A DNA stretch of 34,673 nt, from NCBI GenBank assembly GCA_020440555.1, contig JAGRNW010000008.1, forward strand, positions 1 through 34,673, in the 5' to 3' direction. Every line of letters begins with the position of its first letter. Positions within the stretch are counted from its first letter, which is position 1. Below the pieces are notes generated by a model that was not told the DNA's origin, did not search any database, and was given only the letters and a program-made list of their open reading frames with translations. Positions 26,141 through 33,393 of this stretch are shown here, piece by piece. The position numbers and the translations under genes are program-made. The stretch is from Chlamydiia bacterium (GTDB lineage: Bacteria > Chlamydiota > Chlamydiia > Chlamydiales > JAAKFR01).

Positions 26141-26264
26141 CATTCTATGAGGAGAAAAAGCGGTTAATCTTGAGAAGAACATCTCAACAGTATACTCAGG
26201 AAAGAATAGCGACCATTTTTACAAAGCAGGTGCAATACCTATAGGGAAATTTCTTTAATCGGTT

Positions 26265-26564
26265 TTAGCCTTGTTGACGTTCTCTAGATTGTTCGTAGAA
26301 CTCTGGTTTCTTGCCAACAACACTAACCCAAAGCATTTCTTGGAGGGAACGCATATCAGCCCGAACAACTTTGATGTCTTCTTTTAGCTCTGTTTTAGAC
26401 ACATCGATTTTGTGATCAATTTTTTGATCTAAGATGTCTATTTTGCGATCCAAATCTGTTTTTACAGAGCGAATTTCTTCTTTAATATTACGCATAATCG
26501 CCCATAGCCCAAAAAGGACGGGGACTAAGATCAACAAGATTGGGAGAATATTACTCCAGTCCAT
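26265..26564 (-). CDS. Small membrane-anchored coiled-coil protein
   Basis: Function unknown; 99 residues. An N-terminal membrane helix (ILPILLILVPVLFGLWAIM, about 6-24) is followed by a heptad-like coiled coil with repeating D-x-K-I-D units (DRKIDILDQKIDHKIDVSK, about 39-57), then a short tail ending ERQQG. Topology suggests a single anchor with the coil in the cytoplasm. The start ATG at 26564 follows AAGG, and a promoter is predicted at 26602-26630. The gene is flanked by an 18/19 direct repeat, so it may lie in a former mobile segment. Confidence 0.72.
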   Translation of the reverse strand: MDWSNILPILLILVPVLFGLWAIMRNIKEEIRSVKTDLDRKIDILDQKIDHKIDVSKTELKEDIKVVRADMRSLQEMLWVSVVGKKPEFYEQSRERQQG

Positions 26565-26601
26565 TTTTAAAGCCTTAAACCTTCAATATTTTACTTTCTT
26601 T

Positions 26602-26630
26602 AGTGTATCTTATTGTTTCCATTCCTACAA
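26602..26630 (-). promoter_or_regulatory. Predicted promoter of the small coiled-coil gene
   Basis: Minus strand: -35 TTGTAG (26625-26630), 17-bp spacer, -10 TACACT (26602-26607), roughly 40 bases before the ATG at 26564. Confidence 0.4.
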
Positions 26631-26636
26631 GACACA

Positions 26637-26655
26637 TTTTCATTAGACATCTTGC
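26637..26655. repeat. Direct repeat, right copy
   Basis: Second copy of the 19-bp sequence at 26122-26140, one mismatch, same orientation. It is followed directly by the hexamer repeat block. Confidence 0.6.
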
Positions 26656-26668
26656 ATAAGTCAGTTTC

Positions 26669-26698
26669 GTGCCCGTGAGCGTGCCCGTGCCGGTGCCC
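26669..26698. repeat. Degenerate hexamer tandem repeat (GTGCCC x5)
   Basis: Five consecutive 6-base units: GTGCCC, GTGAGC, GTGCCC, GTGCCG, GTGCCC. The block is far richer in G and C than the A/T-rich surroundings. It lies between the coiled-coil gene and the broken phage-type gene, in a stretch (26565-26787) with no gene. Confidence 0.75.
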
Positions 26699-26787
26699 GA
26701 AAAAATTATACTTTACACTATCAAGGTTTTTAGTATGCCATGGCGTCTTATTTCATTTTAAAATAATTCCTTTACAAATGAGAGCTT

Positions 26788-27181
26788 ATGACTTACAACC
26801 CCAATATTCCCCAAGCGGGAGACATCATCTCGCAAATCCAGCCTCAACTCCTCACCAATCTTCAGCAACTGAACCTGGTCTTTGGAGATCCTAATCCAGC
26901 GACTGATCCCAACTCCGATCATTTTCCATTTGATGATGCTTCCTCCAATGCACGCAAGCATCGAAAAGTACGACTACCCGATGAATTTTTCTAAAACTTT
27001 TTCAGACATCAACTATGCTGTGTCGGTTAGTCAAAACGATGGCGTCACAGGAGTCGCTTTAGGAGTGCCTAACTACGGACTCAAAACAACTACTTCGGCG
27101 CAAATACAGCTGATTCGGCAGGATGGAACCGGTTTTTCTGCTCTTCTCCCTAATTTTAGCATTATGATTGCGAGGAATTAA
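26788..27181 (+). pseudogene. Frameshifted phage-type structural protein (tail-protein-like N-terminus)
   Basis: The first frame (26788-26994) begins MTYNPNIPQAGDIISQIQPQ and runs through NLVFGD, DHFPFDD and RKHRKVRLPDEF, an opening I associate with small phage or prophage structural proteins. It then hits TAA. The +1 frame continues sensibly from there as SKTFSDINYAVSVSQNDGVT and ends LPNFSIMIARN at 27181. Removing one T from the T5 run at 26986-26990 joins both into one product of about 130 residues. TGAGAG stands just before the ATG. No other phage genes are nearby. Broken gene, sequencing error or slippage are all possible; family assignment is from recalled resemblance. Confidence 0.6.
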
Positions 27182-27233
27182 GTGGCTTATCAACCTGAGT
27201 ATATTTGTCTCTGATCATTCTTTGTGGCTTTTT

Positions 27234-28190
27234 TTACAGACCTGCTTGAATTAAATCATGCATTTTAATAACCCCCCTCACCTGGTTGTTTTCAACAACC
27301 GGAAGAACCATGACAGGATGCTTTTGATCAGATTCCATTTGTTTCATTGCATCGCATGCAAGAAAATTTAAGCCGATCGCCTTTGGCGAAGTCGTCATTA
27401 AATTCCCTACCTTATGTTGAAGCACTTGCTCCCCTTTTGACTCGAGCGCACGACGTAAATCTCCATCTGTAAAAATCCCTTGAAGCCTCTTATAATGATC
27501 GATCACAATCAGACACCCACATCTTTTACTTGAAAACTCAAACAAAACATCTCCCAACTGATCCTCAGGAAAACAAAAAGGAGTTTTCTCCTCAGAAAGC
27601 ATCAAATCCTTCACTTTGATTGTCATTTTTCTCCCTAAACTGCCCCCTGGATGATTACTTGCGTATTCTTCCAAGCTGATCCCCTTAGCTTCCATTAAGG
27701 CCATGGCCAAAACATCACCAAAAAGCAATTGCACTTCTGTGGAAGTGGTAGGAGCCAAATCAAACGGACAAAGCTCTTGTTCACAAGGAAGCAACACATG
27801 ATCATCAGCAGATGCTGCCAATTTCGATTTATTATTTGAAGTCAAAGCAATCGTATGGACTCCCTTATTGCGCAGAGGAGGAAGAAGCTGCAACAACTCT
27901 TCCGTTTGCCCACTTTTACTCAAAATAAAAATTTTATCTTCTTTTTCTACCATTCCAAGGTCCCCATGAAGAGCATCCGTTGGAGGGAGAAAAAATGCTT
28001 TGGTCCCCGTAGACATCAAGGTAGCTGCGATCTTCTGAGCCACAAAACCACTTTTTCCTACTCCCGTAAAAAAAAGAACTCCCTTCGATTCAAGTAAAGA
28101 ATAGAAAATTCTTTCACACTCTTTGTAATTGAGTTGGGTATAAAAGTGATTGAGTAGCTCTTTTTGCTTTTGAAAAAGTCCTTTTAACAT
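27234..28190 (-). CDS. kdsD: Arabinose-5-phosphate isomerase, KdsD/KpsF type
   Basis: Converts ribulose-5-phosphate to arabinose-5-phosphate, the first step to Kdo, the inner sugar of LPS. It is 318 residues: a SIS domain (about 1-185) with GVGKSGFVAQKIAATLMSTG, LHGDLGMV, SKSGQTEELLQLLP and SNHPGGSLGRKM, then two CBS domains (about 195-318) ending VIKMHDLIQAGL. It is divergent from icd, with 54 bases between. In C. trachomatis a gene of this family (CT399) lies near sucB and gltT homologues (CT400, CT401), which here are about 4 kb away. Confidence 0.95.
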   Translation of the reverse strand: MLKGLFQKQKELLNHFYTQLNYKECERIFYSLLESKGVLFFTGVGKSGFVAQKIAATLMSTGTKAFFLPPTDALHGDLGMVEKEDKIFILSKSGQTEELLQLLPPLRNKGVHTIALTSNNKSKLAASADDHVLLPCEQELCPFDLAPTTSTEVQLLFGDVLAMALMEAKGISLEEYASNHPGGSLGRKMTIKVKDLMLSEEKTPFCFPEDQLGDVLFEFSSKRCGCLIVIDHYKRLQGIFTDGDLRRALESKGEQVLQHKVGNLMTTSPKAIGLNFLACDAMKQMESDQKHPVMVLPVVENNQVRGVIKMHDLIQAGL

Positions 28191-28244
28191 TTATTCTGAC
28201 TTGCAAGATTTTTCAGTATTTTAAAGATAATTCTCCTTGATGTC

Positions 28245-29651
28245 ATGAAAAAAAAACACCCTATAACCGTTTTGCAGGGAGACGGAATTGGCCCTGAGAT
28301 CATGGACGCGGTTCTTCATCTCCTGCAAACAGCAGGAGCTTCTCTTGAGATTGAGAAAAATTTCATCGAAAAAGGAGAAATAAAAAAAGCGACTTGGGAT
28401 TCCATTCGTAGAACCAAAGTTATTTTAAAGTCTCCTATTACCACTCCTCAAGGAGGAGGTTTTAAGAGCCTTAATGTGACTCTGCGGACCACCCTTGGTC
28501 TATTTGCTAATATCCGGCCATGCGTTTCTTACCATCCTTTTATCAAAACCAAGCATCCCAACATGGATGTGGTGATTGTTAGAGAAAATGAAGAAGATCT
28601 CTATGCAGGTATTGAGTACAGACAAAGCGGGGATGTATGCACAGCTCTTAAACTCATCAGTCGTCCTGCCTCAGAGCGAATCATTCGGTATGCTTTTGAA
28701 TATGCTAGACGTGTAGAGAGAAAAAAAGTCACTTGCTTTACCAAAGATAACATTTTAAAGTTAAGTGATGGACTGTTTCATAAGGTGTTCAGCGAAATAG
28801 CTAAAGAATATCCAGATATTGAAAGTGAACATTGGATTGTTGATATCGGGATGGCCAAATTGGCCGCTACTCCAGAGGTGTTTGACGTCATTGTTCTTCC
28901 CAATCTTTATGGAGATATCCTTAGCGATATAGCAGGACAAATCGCAGGGTCAATCGGTCTTGTAGGAACGGCAAATGTGGGGCTTAAAGGAGCATTATTT
29001 GAAGCAATTCATGGATCTGCTCCTGATATTGCCGGTAAAGGATTGGCCAATCCATCAGGTTTACTATTGGCCTCTGTTTTGATGCTTGTTCATATCCATC
29101 AAACAGAGGCTGCAACACGCATACATAATGCATGGCTAAAAACCATTGAAGATGGAATCCATACAAAAGATATCTATTGTGAAGGAATGAGTCAAAAAAA
29201 AGTAGGGACACAGGATTTTACAGACGCCGTCGCCAGTCGCTTAGGAAAGCATCCAGTACAGCTTAAAACGGTGGACTATGCCGGTCACCAAAATGCGATC
29301 ATTCCCTCTCATATTGGGAGCACACTGATTTCAAGCAAGAAGGAGCTTGTTGGAGTTGATATCACCCTCCAAAGTTATGATCCAATCGAAAAAATCGTGC
29401 TACATTGTAAAGCCGCTGAAACTCCTTCATTAAAATTGGAGAAGATTTTTAATCGAGGAACGGTGGTTTGGCCCGAAGAAGCTTCTGAGATTCAATGTGT
29501 CGATCAATATCGTTGCCGTTTTTTTGGGAACAAGGTGGTCAAGGGAGAAACGATCGCATCCCTTATGCATCGATTTGCCACGGGAGGATGCGATGTGGTT
29601 AAATTGGATAATCTATACACTTTTGATGGGAACCGTGGGTTCTCGCACTAG
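28245..29651 (+). CDS. icd: Isocitrate dehydrogenase (NADP-type, long alphaproteobacterial/Thermus-like form)
   Basis: Oxidative decarboxylation of isocitrate to 2-oxoglutarate. It is 468 residues. The dehydrogenase core (about 1-335) has LQGDGIGPEI (9-18), the substrate segment KSLNVTLRTTLGLFANIRPC, VRENEEDLYAGIEYRQ, NLYGDILSDIAGQIAGSIGL and GSAPDIAGKGLANPSG. A C-terminal extra domain of about 130 residues follows (from roughly VDYAGHQN to FDGNRGFSH), as in the Rickettsia and Thermus forms. Cofactor choice is not certain. Chlamydiaceae lack isocitrate dehydrogenase, so its presence marks a lineage with a fuller TCA cycle. A weak -35/-10 pair is possible in the divergent gap. Confidence 0.93.
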   Translation: MKKKHPITVLQGDGIGPEIMDAVLHLLQTAGASLEIEKNFIEKGEIKKATWDSIRRTKVILKSPITTPQGGGFKSLNVTLRTTLGLFANIRPCVSYHPFIKTKHPNMDVVIVRENEEDLYAGIEYRQSGDVCTALKLISRPASERIIRYAFEYARRVERKKVTCFTKDNILKLSDGLFHKVFSEIAKEYPDIESEHWIVDIGMAKLAATPEVFDVIVLPNLYGDILSDIAGQIAGSIGLVGTANVGLKGALFEAIHGSAPDIAGKGLANPSGLLLASVLMLVHIHQTEAATRIHNAWLKTIEDGIHTKDIYCEGMSQKKVGTQDFTDAVASRLGKHPVQLKTVDYAGHQNAIIPSHIGSTLISSKKELVGVDITLQSYDPIEKIVLHCKAAETPSLKLEKIFNRGTVVWPEEASEIQCVDQYRCRFFGNKVVKGETIASLMHRFATGGCDVVKLDNLYTFDGNRGFSH

Positions 29652-29708
29652 TCTTTACCGAAACAATTCAAAGAATGGATTTTTCGGACGCTGGCCTTGT
29701 CAAAATCT

Positions 29709-29733
29709 CAATTCTTGAAGTGGAATGGGTATA
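29709..29733 (-). repeat. Interspersed repeat, copy 3
   Basis: Identical over 25 bp to 560-584. It lies between the converging ends of icd and the thioredoxin-fold gene, 45 bases past the minus-strand stop. The stretch just before it carries an imperfect inverted repeat CCGAAA/TTTCGG (29658-29687) without a clear T-run. Confidence 0.8.
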
Positions 29734-29778
29734 CAAGTTGTTTGGGCATAACTTTTTCGACACCTTTTTCGAAACAAA

Positions 29779-30384
29779 TTAGCTCGGCTGATGACGAGCA
29801 GTAGGAACCAAGTCGCAAGCCTCCGGAGGCATCCAGTGAGCATCTTTCCCCTCCCATTTCACATTGCATCCTATGGGATTAGTCAGGGGAGTTGAAATGG
29901 ACTTTCCAGCGAGATATTCTTCAAGCGCATTCTCTAGATCATTCACTGTAATTTTTGAAGAATCCCTAGGAGAGTCTACGCCTCTACCGCAATAAATGAG
30001 TTTATGATTCTGATCGAATAGGTAAAAATGAGGAGTCCGGAGAGCGCCATACTTTCGAGCGACTTCCTGAGATTCATCATAGAGATATGTCCAAGGAAAT
30101 TTATAAATACTCATCCGTTCAACCATCCCTGCAAAAGAATCCTCTGGATAAGTCTTTTGACTGTTAGAATTGATTCCTACAAAAACAATATCCTTTTTTT
30201 TGTATTTTTCAACAGTTTTACGAGTTACTTCATCCGATCCAATCACATAAGGGCAGTGGTTACAAGTAAAAAAAATCACTAACCCTCTATGACCAAAAAA
30301 ATCTTGCAGTGCATAAGTTTTTCCATCTGTCGCAGGAAGGGAAAAATTGGGCGCCTGCTCTCCTAATTGTAGTGTAAATGGCAT
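29779..30384 (-). CDS. Thioredoxin-fold protein, AhpC/TSA-like (PRX_like1 type)
   Basis: Predicted thiol oxidoreductase or peroxidase. It is 201 residues without a signal peptide, so probably cytoplasmic. The start [20 protein letters not shown] is typical of the AhpC/TSA fold. The active-site motif is [10 protein letters not shown] with C41 and C44, followed by [15 protein letters not shown] and [20 protein letters not shown] (cis-Pro TPH). The C-terminus is [21 protein letters not shown] strong Shine-Dalgarno GGAGGATC precedes the ATG, and a second AGGAG lies just upstream. It is divergent from gmhA. Substrate unknown. Confidence 0.88.
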   Translation of the reverse strand: MPFTLQLGEQAPNFSLPATDGKTYALQDFFGHRGLVIFFTCNHCPYVIGSDEVTRKTVEKYKKKDIVFVGINSNSQKTYPEDSFAGMVERMSIYKFPWTYLYDESQEVARKYGALRTPHFYLFDQNHKLIYCGRGVDSPRDSSKITVNDLENALEEYLAGKSISTPLTNPIGCNVKWEGKDAHWMPPEACDLVPTARHQPS

Positions 30385-30414
30385 TTTTGATCCTCCTAAA
30401 AAATTCTCCTAATC

Positions 30415-30443
30415 TTGCTATAATCTATCAAATCTTGTATACT
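30415..30443 (+). promoter_or_regulatory. Predicted promoter of the gmhA-lpxK-gltP-E2 operon
   Basis: Plus strand: -35 TTGCTA (30415-30420), 17-bp spacer, -10 TATACT (30438-30443), about 40 bases before the GTG of gmhA. It is the only good promoter seen for the four tightly packed genes behind it. Confidence 0.6.
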
Positions 30444-30482
30444 ATTTCTTTAATTGTTTTATAAAAAAATGGTTTTCTAATA

Positions 30483-31106
30483 GTGAAAGAAAAAATTGAG
30501 AGTTCTGTTAATCAAGTGATCGATGCTGCGAAGCAGCTCAAAGAACCAGATGCTATTGAATTCATAGACAGAGCTGCCGAAGAGATTGCTAGTGCATTTT
30601 CTCTGGGAAAAAAACTTTTGATTGCTGGAAATGGAGGAAGTCTTTGTGATGCTATGCATTTTGCCGAAGAGCTGACAGGACTTTTTCGTATAAAAAGAGC
30701 TCCATTGCCAGCTATTGCTTTTTCTGATCCTGGTCATCTCACTTGTGTGAGCAATGATTTAGGATACTCGCATGTTTTCTCTCGTTTGATAGAAGCGTAT
30801 GGGCAAAAAGGAGATTGTTTTGTCGGGCTAACAACAAGTGGTAATTCAGAAAATTTGATTCATGCTTTCCAGGCGGCCGAACAAAAAGAACTTTTTACTA
30901 TCGCCTTTTTAGGTAAGGGAGGAGGACGATTGAAGGGAATGGCCGACCTCGAATGGAGTGTTAATAATTTTTCCACTTCTGATCGAATTCAAGAAGCTCA
31001 TATGGCTGCAATTCACATTATCATTGAGATGATCGAGGAACACCTCTTTTATGGACCGATGCAAGAATCTTTTCATTGTGAGTCATTTGCAGTGGCTGGA
31101 AGATAA
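30483..31106 (+). CDS. gmhA: Phosphoheptose (sedoheptulose-7-phosphate) isomerase
   Basis: First step of ADP-heptose synthesis for the LPS core: sedoheptulose-7-phosphate to glycero-manno-heptose-7-phosphate. It is 207 residues, a SIS-fold protein with GNGGSLCDAMHFAEELTG and TTSGNSENLIHAFQAAEQ. The four zinc ligands of the E. coli enzyme (H61, E65, Q172, H180) are matched by H59, E63, Q170 and H178 in this frame. It starts with GTG (30483) and a poor Shine-Dalgarno. LPS of Chlamydiaceae is Kdo-only, so this gene suggests heptose in the LPS of this organism. lpxK follows after nine bases. Confidence 0.92.
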   Translation: MKEKIESSVNQVIDAAKQLKEPDAIEFIDRAAEEIASAFSLGKKLLIAGNGGSLCDAMHFAEELTGLFRIKRAPLPAIAFSDPGHLTCVSNDLGYSHVFSRLIEAYGQKGDCFVGLTTSGNSENLIHAFQAAEQKELFTIAFLGKGGGRLKGMADLEWSVNNFSTSDRIQEAHMAAIHIIIEMIEEHLFYGPMQESFHCESFAVAGR

Positions 31107-31115
31107 GAGGATTAG

Positions 31116-32144
31116 ATGATGAGCATAGCCGCCAGATGGCTTCACCATACTTTTAATGAGATGACAAGTCAGCCCGATGACAGGTTATGGTCTCGTTTGT
31201 TGAAACGACTTCTTTTCCCTGCGAGTTTGGTTTATGGTTTTAGCGTGAAGTTTCGCAATTTATTGTACGATCGAAGCATCTTCCATTCAATTGGAACTGA
31301 AGGGCTTGTTGTGAGTGTAGGAAATATTGAAGTCGGAGGAACTGGGAAAACTCCCTTTGTGATCGCTCTTTGTCATCAGCTTCAGCAATTTGCCAAAGTT
31401 GGAGTTGTGAGTCGAGGGTACGGTTCTCTAACTGCAAAACGACAAGATCCTATCGTGATCGAAGGAGACAAACTTTCGGCGATGGAGTGTGGAGATGAGC
31501 CTCTATTGATAGCTCGTCACCTTCCTGGGGCAATCGTGATTGTGGGAAAAGATAGGATAAAAGGCGTAAAACTTGCACAAAAAAAAGGAGCAGACCTTGT
31601 TGTGCTCGACGATGGAATGCAACACAGGCGCCTTAAAAGAGATATTGAGATTGTCCTTGTAACACGTCGAATTCACAATGGGCAATTTCTCCCCGCAGGG
31701 GTGCTGCGCGATGATCCGAAAAGACTTGAAACTGCTGATTTTGTATTTCGAGCAGATGGGGTGGATTTTTGTTTGCAGCCCACGGGAATTTTCTCTATTA
31801 AAGAGGGAAAGCCCATCTCGATTGAAGGGAAACGAGTAGCACTTTTGTGTGGAATCGCTCGTCCTATGCGATTTTATGAGAGCGTTAAAGCTCTAGGAGC
31901 TCACATCGAAGAGGTTTGTTTTTATCCCGACCACTTTGAATTCTCCTCTTCGAATCTCTCGAAAATCACCAAAAAATTTAAAAAAAAAGGAATAGAAATT
32001 GTCCTTTGCACGGAAAAAGACGGGGTAAAGCTTGAAACATACGAAACTCATCTACCAGTAGCAGTTTTGAAGATAGAGCTTAGATCGACCAATAACAACG
32101 ACGCTTGGAGTGCTCTCATCAACAAGATAAAGGAAAAATTATGA
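31116..32144 (+). CDS. lpxK: Tetraacyldisaccharide 4'-kinase LpxK
   Basis: Phosphorylates the lipid A disaccharide at the 4' position, at the inner membrane. It is 342 residues. The N-terminus has a hydrophobic helix (about 31-45), then the P-loop SVGNIEVGGTGKTP (67-80), GVVSRGYGS, the D-D-G-M-Q-H-R-R catalytic motif in LDDGMQHRRLKRDIEIVLV (164-182) and FYPDHFEFS. Two ATGs stand in tandem at the start behind AGAGGA. The stop overlaps the following ATG in ATGA. It lies beside gmhA, so LPS core and lipid A genes share an operon. Confidence 0.95.
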   Translation: MMSIAARWLHHTFNEMTSQPDDRLWSRLLKRLLFPASLVYGFSVKFRNLLYDRSIFHSIGTEGLVVSVGNIEVGGTGKTPFVIALCHQLQQFAKVGVVSRGYGSLTAKRQDPIVIEGDKLSAMECGDEPLLIARHLPGAIVIVGKDRIKGVKLAQKKGADLVVLDDGMQHRRLKRDIEIVLVTRRIHNGQFLPAGVLRDDPKRLETADFVFRADGVDFCLQPTGIFSIKEGKPISIEGKRVALLCGIARPMRFYESVKALGAHIEEVCFYPDHFEFSSSNLSKITKKFKKKGIEIVLCTEKDGVKLETYETHLPVAVLKIELRSTNNNDAWSALINKIKEKL

Positions 32145-33391
32145 AGTTATGGGTGAAAATGCTCCTTGGTTTAGTTCTTGGAGTAGTGGCAGGGATGCTT
32201 CTTAAGGAAAACGCTCGATATCTTAAACCAGTAGGGACAATCTTTTTAGGATTGTTGCATATGCTTGTCATTCTCCTAGTCTTCTCGTCGATGACAGTGG
32301 GGGTGACTTCAATCAATGATCCTAAAAAATTAGGGCGTGTAGGGCTTAAAACCATTGGAATGTACGCCATGACAACAGCTGTTGCTCTCGTAATCGGACT
32401 CTTTTTTGCAAAACTCTTTAATCCTGGAAACGGGATTGGCCTGACCCATGAATCTGTCAATCTCTCAATCGATGAGACCCCTGAACTCCTCAATTTACTT
32501 CTTTCGATGATCCCTAAAAATCCTATTGCCTCTCTTGCCAATGGAAATATTTTACAGATCATCGTTTTCGCTATCTTTTTTGGGTTAGGGATCACTTTTG
32601 CAGGTGAAAAAGGAAAACCCATCCTTCGTGCGATGGAATCTTTATCTGATGTTATGTTTCAGATGACAGGGATGGTGATGTCGATGGCTCCTTATGGAAT
32701 TTTTGCCATTATGGCTTGGATAACGGGTTCTTTTGGTTCAGGCGTTCTCTATCCCCTTCTTAAGTTTATCATGGCTCACTACATCGCTTGTATTGTTCAT
32801 GCTGTTTTGGTTTTTGGCTTTATTCTTAAAGTGATGTCCAAACTTCGTTTGCGTCCTTTTTTTAAGGGAATGGGAGATGCCATTACTCTTGCGGCCTCGA
32901 CAACGAGTAGTTCTGCTACTCTTCCGGCTACACTTCACTGTACTCAGCAAAATTTGGGGGTTTCCAAAAATATTGCAAGTTTCGTCCTCCCTTTGGGAGC
33001 CACCATGAATATGAATGGGACAGCTATTTTTCAAGCCATCGCTGCCGTTTTTATTTCACAAGCATATGGAATCACTCTGGGATGGGAGAGTCTCTTGATG
33101 ATTGTAGTCACAGCAACTCTTTCCGCTGTTGGGACAGCAGGAATTCCGGGAGGGGCTCTTGTCACACTTTCTATTATTCTAGGGTCAGTAGGACTTCCTA
33201 TTGAAGGAATTGCCCTTGTTGCAGGCATTGATCGAATTCGCGATATTGTCGGCACAGCAGTTAATGTGATGGGAGACTCAGTGGTTTCTGTGTGGGTGGC
33301 TAAAAGTGAGGGAGAGCTTGATATAGATCAATATAACAATGGGGAAGTTGTTGGATTTGAACATGCAACAACAGAAAAAAATTTAGGATAA
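32141..33391 (+). CDS. Dicarboxylate/amino acid:cation symporter (DAACS/SLC1 family)
   Basis: Membrane transporter of 416 residues from the ATG 32141 (MKLWVKMLLGLVLGVVAGML), behind AAGGA and overlapping the lpxK stop; the longer open frame is not needed. Landmarks are the serine-rich hairpin ASTTSSSATLPATL (252-265), TM7 motif NMNGTA (290-295), second hairpin GIPGGALV (334-341) and TM8 DRIRDIVGTAVNVMGD (364-379). D368 and N375 match the substrate-binding Asp and Asn, but the Arg that reads a side-chain carboxylate in glutamate/aspartate transporters is Gly371, so a neutral substrate is likely. C. trachomatis has a gltT homologue (CT401) next to an E2 gene, as here. Confidence 0.93.
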   Translation: MKLWVKMLLGLVLGVVAGMLLKENARYLKPVGTIFLGLLHMLVILLVFSSMTVGVTSINDPKKLGRVGLKTIGMYAMTTAVALVIGLFFAKLFNPGNGIGLTHESVNLSIDETPELLNLLLSMIPKNPIASLANGNILQIIVFAIFFGLGITFAGEKGKPILRAMESLSDVMFQMTGMVMSMAPYGIFAIMAWITGSFGSGVLYPLLKFIMAHYIACIVHAVLVFGFILKVMSKLRLRPFFKGMGDAITLAASTTSSSATLPATLHCTQQNLGVSKNIASFVLPLGATMNMNGTAIFQAIAAVFISQAYGITLGWESLLMIVVTATLSAVGTAGIPGGALVTLSIILGSVGLPIEGIALVAGIDRIRDIVGTAVNVMGDSVVSVWVAKSEGELDIDQYNNGEVVGFEHATTEKNLG

Positions 33392-33393
33392 TC

